Source of the DNA: Fulvivirga sp039025475
GTDB taxonomy: Bacteria; Bacteroidota; Bacteroidia; Cytophagales; Cyclobacteriaceae
DNA: 64,000 nucleotides
Assembly (NCBI GenBank): GCA_039025475.1
Contig: JBCCOE010000004.1
Coordinates: 62,001-126,000 of the forward strand
Direction of reading: 5' to 3'
Under the pieces are notes generated by a model, which was not told the origin of the DNA, did not search any database, and saw only the letters and a program-made list of their open reading frames with translations. The position numbers and the translations under genes are program-made. Every line of letters begins with the position of its first letter. The stretch's first letter is position 1. Of the stretch, positions 26,136 through 34,272 are shown piece by piece.

Positions 26136-27716
26136 TTAAAATTCCGAGGTAAAGTGAAACTGAACATCAGGGAAATTTTCCTGAACCATCGTGAGCCAAG
26201 ACCTAGACTCTGCCATAAACACGATTTTCCCATCTTTATCTTTGGCAATATGCCTCATTTTAGAATCAATGAACTCATCCAGCTTCTTTTTAGCTTCACT
26301 ATGTATCCAACAAGCTTTAAAGAGGTTAATCGGCATAAAATCACAAGAGGCTCCATATTCATGTTTTAACCTGTGTTGAATCACTTCAAACTGGAGTGCT
26401 CCAACAGTACCTACTACTTTCCTGGACCCAAACTCATAGGTAAACAACTGTGCTACTCCTTCTTCCATTAATTGATTTAGGCCTTTATCCAGTTGCTTCG
26501 TTTTCATAGCATCCTTATTGATCACCTCTTTAAATATCTCTGGGGAGAAACTTGGTATTCCTTTGTACATACCTCTCTCACCTTCAGATAAGGTGTCCCC
26601 TATTTTAAGATTACCCGTATCATAAAGGCCTACAATATCCCCTGGCCAGGCCTCATCCACCATTTCCTTCTCCTGTGCTAAGAAGGCAGTAGCGTTTGAA
26701 AACCTTATCTTTTTATCCGCACGTACATGGTAGTAATTCGTGCCTCGCTCAAACTTACCTGCACATACTCTTACGAACGCAATTCGATTTCTATGATTGG
26801 GGTCCATATTAGCATGTATCTTAAAAATAAATCCTGAAAACTTTTTTTCATCAGGTTCAATTTGCCGCTCCTCGGTCTCCCTGGCTAGAGGAGAAGGGGC
26901 TAGTTCTATAAAGCAATCTAATAATTCTTTAACACCAAAATTATTGACGGCACTGCCAAAGAAAACAGGCGCTACATGACCCTCGAGGTATGCATTGACA
27001 TCAAATTCAGGATAGACGCCTTCAATGAGTTCAACATCTTCACGCAACTGGGCGGCATCATTTTCTCCAATCTGCTCATCGATTAATGGGTTATTAAGGT
27101 CATCAATTTTAAGCCCATCATCTTCTAACTTAGATTTGCTGGGTTGGAAAAGATGTAGACTCTTATTGTAAAGACTATAAACCCCTTTGAAGGTTTTGCC
27201 CATACTGATAGGCCAGGAAAGAGGTCTTACCTTGATGTTGAGTTTTGCTTCAATCTCATCCAACAAGTCATAAGGATCTCGACCCTCCCGATCTAGCTTA
27301 TTAATAAAGCAGATTACCGGTGTATTCCGCATTCGGCAAACCTCCATCAGCTTTTCAGTCTGCATTTCGACTCCTTTGACGCAGTCAATCACCATAATCA
27401 CACTATCCACAGCAGTCAGAGTTCGATAAGTATCCTCGGCAAAATCCTGATGACCGGGAGTGTCTAAAATGTTTATTTTCTTTCCCTGATAGTCGAAGGC
27501 CATCACAGAGGTTGCAACAGAGATGCCTCGTTGCTTCTCAATCTCCATCCAGTCCGAACGGGCGTGCATCTTTATCTTATTTGATTTCACCGCACCTGCC
27601 GACTGAATAGCTCCGCCGAAGAGCAATAGCTTTTCTGTAAGGGTGGTTTTACCAGCATCCGGGTGGCTTATAATTCCGAACGTTTTCCGCTTATCTATTT
27701 CTTGTTGAATGGTCAT
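26136..27716 (-). CDS. prfC: Peptide chain release factor 3
   Basis: GTPase that recycles RF1/RF2 after peptide release. The G domain has SHPDAGKTTLTEKLL, DTPGHQDFAEDTYRTL and FINKLDREGRDP. Later domains include the C-terminal FEVIQHRLKHEYG stretch. 526 residues, standard length, no truncation. First gene of a prfC-rluA-like-DUF6787 operon. Divergent from dnaK with a 219-bp gap. Confidence 0.96.
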   Translation of the reverse strand: MTIQQEIDKRKTFGIISHPDAGKTTLTEKLLLFGGAIQSAGAVKSNKIKMHARSDWMEIEKQRGISVATSVMAFDYQGKKINILDTPGHQDFAEDTYRTLTAVDSVIMVIDCVKGVEMQTEKLMEVCRMRNTPVICFINKLDREGRDPYDLLDEIEAKLNIKVRPLSWPISMGKTFKGVYSLYNKSLHLFQPSKSKLEDDGLKIDDLNNPLIDEQIGENDAAQLREDVELIEGVYPEFDVNAYLEGHVAPVFFGSAVNNFGVKELLDCFIELAPSPLARETEERQIEPDEKKFSGFIFKIHANMDPNHRNRIAFVRVCAGKFERGTNYYHVRADKKIRFSNATAFLAQEKEMVDEAWPGDIVGLYDTGNLKIGDTLSEGERGMYKGIPSFSPEIFKEVINKDAMKTKQLDKGLNQLMEEGVAQLFTYEFGSRKVVGTVGALQFEVIQHRLKHEYGASCDFMPINLFKACWIHSEAKKKLDEFIDSKMRHIAKDKDGKIVFMAESRSWLTMVQENFPDVQFHFTSEF

Positions 27717-27935
27717 GCTCAGTTCAAAACAAGCTGTAAAGTTACGTCTGTGAGTCTAATTAGTTTAGTATTAAGAGTTCTAGTTTTGTCGAAACATATG
27801 CTTAAAGTATTTAAACCGTAAACAGTTCTGCCATTATGTCACCAAAATCTGATTGGCACAACCATTGATCACTGGTGAGTACTTTGACAAGTATTGAATA
27901 ATAAAGGCATAAATAAGATATAAGTACTAACGATC

Positions 27936-29867
27936 ATGGGAAAAATTATTGGAATAGACTTAGGAACTACCAACTCGTGTGTTGCCGTAATGGAGGGCAA
28001 CGAACCGGTTGTAATTCCTAATAGTGAGGGCCGAAGAACCACCCCTTCCATCGTAGGTTTTCTGGATGAGGGGAAAGGTGAGCGAAAAGTGGGAGACCCT
28101 GCAAAAAGACAAGCAATCACTAATCCGCAAAATACCATAAGCTCTGTCAAGCGATTTATGGGAAAAAAATATACTGAAGTTGGAGAAGAATTAAAAACCG
28201 TTTCTTACAACCTTGAAAAAGGTAACAACGACACAGTTCGTGTAAAAATCGGTGACAGAAATTATACATCTCAGGAAATTTCAGCTATGATTCTTCAGAA
28301 AATGAAGTCGACGGCTGAAGATTACTTAGGAACAGAAGTAAAAGAAGCGGTGGTTACCGTTCCCGCCTACTTTAATGACGCTGAGCGTCAAGCCACTAAA
28401 GAAGCCGGACAAATTGCCGGTCTTGAAGTAAAAAGGATCATTAATGAGCCCACCGCAGCTGCTTTAGCTTATGGCCTTGACAAGAAGAATGCAGATATGA
28501 AAATCGCAGTGTACGACCTTGGGGGTGGTACCTTTGATATTTCTATCCTAGAGCTTGGAGACGGTGTATTTGAAGTGAAATCTACTAATGGTGACGTACA
28601 CTTAGGTGGAGACGACTTTGACCAGGTAATCATTAATTGGTTAGCCGAAGAGTTCTTATCTGATGAGAACATCGATCTTAGAAAAGATCCTATGGCACTT
28701 CAGCGACTGAAAGAGGCGGCAGAAAAGGCAAAAATCGAGCTTTCAAGCTCTACGGAAACTGAGATTAACCTTCCTTACATAATGCCGGTAGATGGTGTAC
28801 CTAAGCACTTAGTAAGAAAACTTTCAAGAGCAAAATTCGAGCAATTGGCAGACGATTTGATCAAAAGATCAATGGAGCCTTGTAAGATCGCATTGAAAGA
28901 TGCGGGCATGAGTGCTTCTGATGTGGATGAAGTAATTCTTGTAGGAGGTTCTACTCGTATCCCAAGAATACAGGAAGAAGTTGAGAAATTCTTCGGTAAA
29001 AAACCTTCCAAAGGTGTTAATCCCGATGAAGTTGTAGCTATTGGAGCTGCTATTCAAGGGGGAGTTCTGACCGGAGAAGTTAAAGATGTACTTCTCCTAG
29101 ATGTGACTCCTCTGTCATTAGGCATTGAAACCATGGGTGGTGTGTTTACTAAATTAATTGAGTCGAACACTACTATCCCCACCAAAAAGTCTGAAGTATT
29201 TTCAACAGCGGCTGACAGCCAGCCTTCTGTAGAAATCCATGTTCTGCAAGGCGAGCGGCCGATGGCTCGGGATAACCGAACTATCGGCAGGTTTCACTTA
29301 GATGGCATACCACCAGCTCCAAGAGGAGTACCTCAAATTGAAGTAACCTTCGATATTGATGCTAATGGTATCCTGAATGTATCAGCTAAGGACAAGGGTA
29401 CAAACAAAGAGCAAAAGATCAGAATTGAGGCCTCTTCAGGATTGACAGATGAAGAAATCGAAAAGATGAAGCAAGAAGCTCAAGCTAATGCCGATGCTGA
29501 TAAAGAAGCCAAAGAGAAGGTGGAAAAAGTAAATGCTGCCGACTCACTCATCTTCCAGACTGAAAAGCAACTCAAGGAATATGGCGATAAACTTTCTGAT
29601 GGAAATAAGTCTGCTATTGAAAGTGCTTTGGAAGAGTTAAAGAAAGCGCACCAATCTCAGGACTTAGCAGCTATTGATACGGCTATGGAAGGTTTAAATA
29701 AAGCGTGGGAAGGTGCGGCACAAGAAATGTACGCAGCCACAGGCGGAGCAGATGCTGCCCAAGGTGCACCAAATGCAGGGACTGCTGATGCTGGTGCAGC
29801 AGATTCTTCGGAAGGTGATGACGTTGCCGATGTTGAATTCGAGGAAGTGGACGACAATAAAAAGTAA
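27936..29867 (+). CDS. dnaK: Chaperone DnaK (Hsp70)
   Basis: ATP-dependent chaperone. The nucleotide-binding domain shows GIDLGTTNSCVAVMEG, VYDLGGGTFDISILELG and VILVGGSTRIPRIQ. The linker is VKDVLLLDVTPLSLGIETMGG, followed by the substrate-binding domain, lid helices and a Gly/Ala/Asp-rich tail ending EFEEVDDNKK, the EEVD-like end. 643 residues. It is 9 kb from grpE-dnaJ, so the chaperone team is split. Monocistronic with a strong terminator. Confidence 0.98.
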   Translation: MGKIIGIDLGTTNSCVAVMEGNEPVVIPNSEGRRTTPSIVGFLDEGKGERKVGDPAKRQAITNPQNTISSVKRFMGKKYTEVGEELKTVSYNLEKGNNDTVRVKIGDRNYTSQEISAMILQKMKSTAEDYLGTEVKEAVVTVPAYFNDAERQATKEAGQIAGLEVKRIINEPTAAALAYGLDKKNADMKIAVYDLGGGTFDISILELGDGVFEVKSTNGDVHLGGDDFDQVIINWLAEEFLSDENIDLRKDPMALQRLKEAAEKAKIELSSSTETEINLPYIMPVDGVPKHLVRKLSRAKFEQLADDLIKRSMEPCKIALKDAGMSASDVDEVILVGGSTRIPRIQEEVEKFFGKKPSKGVNPDEVVAIGAAIQGGVLTGEVKDVLLLDVTPLSLGIETMGGVFTKLIESNTTIPTKKSEVFSTAADSQPSVEIHVLQGERPMARDNRTIGRFHLDGIPPAPRGVPQIEVTFDIDANGILNVSAKDKGTNKEQKIRIEASSGLTDEEIEKMKQEAQANADADKEAKEKVEKVNAADSLIFQTEKQLKEYGDKLSDGNKSAIESALEELKKAHQSQDLAAIDTAMEGLNKAWEGAAQEMYAATGGADAAQGAPNAGTADAGAADSSEGDDVADVEFEEVDDNKK

Positions 29868-29892
29868 GTCGATCACTGATTTAATATAGATC

Positions 29893-29922
29893 AAAAAAGG
29901 GGCGAGGGGTGCCCCTTTTTTT
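29893..29922 (+). terminator. Intrinsic terminator after dnaK
   Basis: AAAAAAGGGGC and GCCCCTTTTTTT pair around a GAGGGGT loop, 25 bp after the dnaK stop. Confidence 0.92.
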
Positions 29923-29988
29923 GTTCCCGTCCATTCTATATTATCAGACACTCGGTTGAATAGAGAAATTCAATTAATTAACCTTTCA

Positions 29989-31107
29989 ATGCAAGCTACG
30001 TCAACAATTAGTATCCCCATTAGAGCCCAGATTAAACTGATACTCACAATTGTAATCATTCTGCCCTTCACAACCTCTACTATCACCGCTCAAAAACTTG
30101 ATATCCTTGCCAAGCCAAAAGTGGACAAGAGAGTTGAGTTAATGAGTATTGTATTTCGGTTGGCGGATAGTCAAGAGTATAGCTCAAGACGATTTCCAAA
30201 CTATGTAGAAAGTATTGAATCCCATTTCAGCAGATACACGCAACACAGATTAATTACCTTTATTAAAGACGTATTGCGCAATAATGGTGTAGGCTATGAC
30301 GCCGTTATGCAAATGGCGGTTCATATGACCGAAACCTATCCTTTTGAGCCCTTGATTCCTTTTAGTAGCGAAGTTCCGGAACCCAGGTGGGGCAAGGAAA
30401 ATGCCATTGAGTTTTTGAAATTGCTTAATGAATTCTACCTGGAAGCCGATTGTGAAACCTTCTTTGAAAACAATCGTGATTTATACGCTTCTGCTTCGCA
30501 AAGCTTTATCAAAGTGTTTGAAGATTTGGACGTAAACTGGTACCAGGACTTCTACGGTCAAAAACCCAAAGGGGAATTCAGAATTGTAAACGGTCTTGGT
30601 AATGGAGGCGGCAACTATGGTCCAAAAATACTATTCCATGACAAAGAAATTGTATATGCCATTATGGGTACCTGGAGCATTGATAGCCTAGGTAGACCCG
30701 TTTATCCCGTAAAAGATTACTTCCCAACTTTACTGCATGAATTCAATCACTCATTTGTGAATCACGTGGTCCAAAAGTACATTAATGACCTGGCCGCCAG
30801 CGGAACAAAGATCTTTAAGCCTCTAAAAAGCCAAATGGAGGCGATGGCATATGCCACATGGCAAACCATGTATATGGAAGCTGTGGTAAGGGCAGCGGTC
30901 ATTAAATATCTGAAGGATCACAACTATCCGAAGTACTTTATTGAACAGGAGTTAAACCAACAAGTGGACAATGGTTTTTACTGGACACCTGAACTTGTAG
31001 AAGAACTTGAAGAATATGCGGATAACCGGCAAAATTATCCTGACCTTGAAAGTTATATGCCTGAAATTGTCAAATTCTTCAATAAGTTATCTCAGAAATC
31101 CGGCTGA
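29989..31107 (+). CDS. Exported DUF4932-like putative zinc metalloprotease
   Basis: A 372-residue exported protein. The N-terminal hydrophobic stretch (QIKLILTIVIILPFTTSTITA) is a signal peptide. The zinc signature HEFNH (HExxH type) lies in FPTLLHEFNHSFVNHVV, about two thirds along, and MYMEAVVRA downstream could supply the third ligand. The layout resembles DUF4932, a gluzincin-like family. Start set at ATG 29989; a TTG at 29956 would add 11 residues. A 271-bp stretch without recognisable signals follows. Peptidase activity is inferred only. Confidence 0.7.
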   Translation: MQATSTISIPIRAQIKLILTIVIILPFTTSTITAQKLDILAKPKVDKRVELMSIVFRLADSQEYSSRRFPNYVESIESHFSRYTQHRLITFIKDVLRNNGVGYDAVMQMAVHMTETYPFEPLIPFSSEVPEPRWGKENAIEFLKLLNEFYLEADCETFFENNRDLYASASQSFIKVFEDLDVNWYQDFYGQKPKGEFRIVNGLGNGGGNYGPKILFHDKEIVYAIMGTWSIDSLGRPVYPVKDYFPTLLHEFNHSFVNHVVQKYINDLAASGTKIFKPLKSQMEAMAYATWQTMYMEAVVRAAVIKYLKDHNYPKYFIEQELNQQVDNGFYWTPELVEELEEYADNRQNYPDLESYMPEIVKFFNKLSQKSG

Positions 31108-31378
31108 AATTGGCATACGCCCTGAGTCTGGTAATGATTATCGTATACCGATCTGAGTACCTGAAAAAGACGATACAGGTTAAGGCACCGACCAACTGAG
31201 ATAAAGACACCGGTAAATCGAATTGGCAAAAGGGGTAATCAACTGCAAGTTAACTTCCTCAAATATCCAAACTTGGACTTGTATCTTTTTTGTAACAGGA
31301 ATAAAACTATAACTTGAAGAATAATAACAACTACTATTTCAATTCAGAAATATAGTGTGAGAATTTAATTATATATTA

Positions 31379-32155
31379 ATGAATAAAATACTGGAGTTGA
31401 TAGTTGTTCTTCTCATTATCTGTTCATGCAATGAAAAACCTAAGGAAAATAGTGAACATTGGTCTTACCAAGGTGAAACAGGACCAGAGAATTGGGCCGA
31501 AATTGAAAAACAATCTGACTGCGATGGAAAAAAACAATCCCCTATCAACATTATTGATATAGAGGTAAAAGATGACGCTTCACTTCTACCACTTGATATT
31601 CACTATTCCGACAGCGTGATAATTCATGACGTTACCAATAACGGTCATTCCATTCAGTATAATTTTGAAGAGGGGGATTATATTACTATTGGTAATAGAA
31701 AATTTGACTTAAAACAAATTCATTTTCACGAAGCCTCGGAGCATACCATAAACGGAGTTCATTTCCCCTTGGAAATACATATGGTACATATAAACTCAAA
31801 CAATGAAATTGCTGTCCTATCAACCCTGGCGGTCGAAGGAACAAGCAACAGTGCGTTTGACTTTTTGGAGAGTTACCTCCCTGTTAAAGTCGGGGAAACC
31901 AAACCAATCAGTGATTACTTTGATCTTAATTTAAATTTGCCGGAAAACAAGGAATACTACTTCTATGAAGGTTCGTTGACCACACCTCCTTGTACGGAGG
32001 GGGTCAAATGGTATATTTTTAAAACACCTGTTATCGTCTCATTAAAGCAAGTGAAGCAATTACAAGAATTAATGCCTTTAAATAATTACAGAGATGAGCA
32101 ACCCATTAACGGAAGGAGTGTAAAGCAAATGCCCGCGAAAAAAGAAGCTATTTAA
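31379..32155 (+). CDS. Alpha-type carbonic anhydrase (lipoprotein)
   Basis: Periplasmic or surface enzyme that interconverts CO2 and bicarbonate. Lipobox LLIICSC ends the signal peptide. Zinc ligands are H115 and H117 in QIHFHEASEH and H134 in LEIHMVH, and the proton-shuttle region HSIQYNF is present, as are QSPINI and the C-terminal YEGSLTTPPCTEGVKWYIF. Complete at 258 residues. Cysteines at ~48 and in PPC may form the bacterial alpha-CA disulfide. No operon partner. Confidence 0.95.
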   Translation: MNKILELIVVLLIICSCNEKPKENSEHWSYQGETGPENWAEIEKQSDCDGKKQSPINIIDIEVKDDASLLPLDIHYSDSVIIHDVTNNGHSIQYNFEEGDYITIGNRKFDLKQIHFHEASEHTINGVHFPLEIHMVHINSNNEIAVLSTLAVEGTSNSAFDFLESYLPVKVGETKPISDYFDLNLNLPENKEYYFYEGSLTTPPCTEGVKWYIFKTPVIVSLKQVKQLQELMPLNNYRDEQPINGRSVKQMPAKKEAI

Positions 32156-32167
32156 CTCAGAATACAA

Positions 32168-33052
32168 TTAAATAGGTACGTTCACATGCCGTTCCGCATG
32201 GTAAGAGGAACGTACCAATGGTCCGGACTCTACATACTTTAATCCCCTACTCAGACCCTCTTCCTTATATGCTTCGAATTGGTCGGGATGTATAAACTCA
32301 GCTACTTCCAAATGCATCTTAGTAGGCTGCAAGTATTGGCCTAATGTTAAAATATCAAGGCCATGTTCAACAAGATCATCCATTGCCTTATGCACTTCAT
32401 CAATGGTCTCACCAACACCTAGCATAATGCCCGATTTGGTTCTTTTCCCGGCTTCTTTAGTCAATTTGGTTTGTTCCAGACTACGAGCATACTTGGCCTG
32501 TGGTCGTACTCTTCGGTACAGTCTTTCTACCGTTTCCATGTTATGTGAAACTACCTCCTGGCCTCCGGCGATCATCCGATACAAAGCATCCCAGTTCCCC
32601 TTTACGTCAGGTATAAGTGTTTCAATAGTCGTTTCGGGTGAGAATTCCTTAGTTTTTACCACAGTTTGATACCAAATTTCAGCTCCACGATCTTTGAGCT
32701 CATCACGATTTACTGATGTAATAACGGCATGCTTCACCCCCATCAACTTTATAGCTTCGGCTACTCGTTCAGGTTCTTCCTCATCATACTCGGGTGGACG
32801 ACCAGTAGCTACGGCACAAAATGTACAACTACGAGTACAGACGTTTCCGAGAATCATAAAAGTTGCTGTACCTGCACCCCAACATTCACCCATGTTTGGA
32901 CAATTACCACTTTCACAAATGGTATGCAATTTATGCTGATCGACCAACTTTCGAACATTGGCATATTCCTTACCTACCGGTAGCTTAACACGCAACCAAT
33001 CCGGTTTCCTTTTTTGTTTCTCTTTTTCGGATACAACAGGTAATTCGATCAT
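32168..33052 (-). CDS. lipA: Lipoyl synthase
   Basis: Radical SAM enzyme that inserts two sulfur atoms into octanoyl groups of lipoyl domains. The radical SAM cluster motif is CTRSCTFC and the auxiliary cluster motif is CESGNCPNMGEC (residues ~46-57); the C-terminal RSSYHAE supplies the closing Arg-Ser-Ser ligand. 294 residues. It supports the 2-oxoacid dehydrogenase complexes, one E1 of which is encoded 4 kb away. A GAGGGG stretch sits just before the ATG. Confidence 0.97.
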   Translation of the reverse strand: MIELPVVSEKEKQKRKPDWLRVKLPVGKEYANVRKLVDQHKLHTICESGNCPNMGECWGAGTATFMILGNVCTRSCTFCAVATGRPPEYDEEEPERVAEAIKLMGVKHAVITSVNRDELKDRGAEIWYQTVVKTKEFSPETTIETLIPDVKGNWDALYRMIAGGQEVVSHNMETVERLYRRVRPQAKYARSLEQTKLTKEAGKRTKSGIMLGVGETIDEVHKAMDDLVEHGLDILTLGQYLQPTKMHLEVAEFIHPDQFEAYKEEGLSRGLKYVESGPLVRSSYHAERHVNVPI

Positions 33053-33118
33053 CCCCTCAAACGTTTGTAGAATAACAAAATTAGCAATTTATAGTTTTGC
33101 ATTTGACCCTTCTAAGAA

Positions 33119-33841
33119 CTATCTACGAGTACCGTAAAATAGGGTAATAAAAGCGGTTGGAAACACCGCCTTGTTATCGGCTGCAGACATCAGTTCAATC
33201 TCTTGGGTGTAGGCGTCAATCAAGAAACCTGCTTCAAAGCCAGTCACATTATTTTTTGAGGTTCCGAGCTCAAAACTTAAAGAGGTCTTAAGGTTAGCCC
33301 CTATCCGTAACTTCGACTCGGTTATACCTTGTAAAATATAACCTGAACCGATTATTTCCTCGGCACCATGTTGAGCAGGATCATAGGGTACACGTCGGCT
33401 ATTGAATTGATCCACCCCTATTTCCACATAATAAGGAGCTAGCAGCCCTAAAGAGGGTCCTACCGCAGCATTCAGCTTAATCTCAACACCTTGTTGCGGT
33501 GCCTTCTTGAAAAGAATCATCTCACGTCCGTATTGAAAGCGCAGTGCATAGAGATAATTTACTTTACCTAAAATAAAAGCATTTGTTCCAGTATTTCTCC
33601 TGAGCTGGAATTCTTGTGGATGCTTCACGTTCATTACCTCTAAGCCGTAGCTCTGAAAGAGGCCGTCATTGATCTGAAATGACTTACGGAAAACAAAACC
33701 TCCAATAAGTCCCCCAGCAGTATTCTTGTTAACGCCCCAAATAAACTCAGTCTGATACTCATCAGCATCACGATCCTGACCAAATGAATTCAGAGTCAAA
33801 AAGCTTAATGCTAAACCTAATATGAAGATGTTGTATCTCAT
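33119..33841 (-). CDS. Putative outer-membrane beta-barrel protein
   Basis: A 240-residue protein with a cleaved signal peptide (MRYNIFILGLALSFLTLNSFGQ). The remainder is rich in alternating aromatic/glycine strands (TEFIWGVNKNTAGGLIGGFVFRKSF..., VNYLYALRFQYGREMILF) and ends FITLFYGTRR, the pattern of an outer-membrane barrel. No family is recognised. It lies downstream of ytxJ with a 94-bp gap. Confidence 0.6.
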   Translation of the reverse strand: MRYNIFILGLALSFLTLNSFGQDRDADEYQTEFIWGVNKNTAGGLIGGFVFRKSFQINDGLFQSYGLEVMNVKHPQEFQLRRNTGTNAFILGKVNYLYALRFQYGREMILFKKAPQQGVEIKLNAAVGPSLGLLAPYYVEIGVDQFNSRRVPYDPAQHGAEEIIGSGYILQGITESKLRIGANLKTSLSFELGTSKNNVTGFEAGFLIDAYTQEIELMSAADNKAVFPTAFITLFYGTRR

Positions 33842-33935
33842 TTATATAAATGCGACTTGTAATTTACCAATATACCGTTAGTAACGCAAAGAGACGCAAT
33901 ATAGTTTGAGAACTGAATCATGAAAACCATGGGAA

Positions 33936-34271
33936 TTAGGCAAATTCTTTTAAATCCTGAAAGTTTATGCCCATATGCGAGATGTCATATACTGGTTCCC
34001 CATTTTTCAAGACTATTACCTGAGGTGATTCGTGCGCTACTCCAAAAGATTCGGCTACTTTATTGGAAACTTCACGATACCGAATTAAGTCTACAATGTA
34101 AGGCTTAAGTGCGCCCACTTCTGCATCATCCCAAGATCGCTCTAAACGGTCAAGCGCCATACTGCTGATCGGACATCGCGTGCTATGTTTGAATAGCATA
34201 ACCGGGTAATTCAGCGATTCAACCTTTAGTTCCTCAATCTTATCTACCTCTTGTACTTCTGTCCAATTCAT
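33936..34271 (-). CDS. ytxJ: Bacillithiol-system redox protein YtxJ
   Basis: A 111-residue monothiol thioredoxin-like protein of the YtxJ family, linked to bacillithiol reduction (bacilliredoxin group). The redox Cys is in LFKHSTRCPISSMAL (TRCPIS). It implies that the host makes bacillithiol. The ATG at 34271 follows the TAG stop of the repeat protein gene by one base, so the two are translationally coupled, an unexplained pairing. Confidence 0.88.
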   Translation of the reverse strand: MNWTEVQEVDKIEELKVESLNYPVMLFKHSTRCPISSMALDRLERSWDDAEVGALKPYIVDLIRYREVSNKVAESFGVAHESPQVIVLKNGEPVYDISHMGINFQDLKEFA

Positions 34272-34272
34272 A

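Noticed and set aside
27854..27868. Sigma-54-like TGGCAC-N5-TTGA upstream of dnaK
   Set aside because: The -12 element ends GA instead of the required GC, and such a promoter is not expected for dnaK here.
31108..31378. Possible tRNA or small RNA in the 271-bp gap
   Set aside because: No T-arm (TTCGA) and acceptor pairing could be found; no terminator-like 3' end.
33058..33067. CAAACGTTTG palindrome before lipA, repeated before sdaAA (10459-10468)
   Set aside because: About 60 ten-base palindromes are expected in 64 kb, so one coincident pair is not significant.
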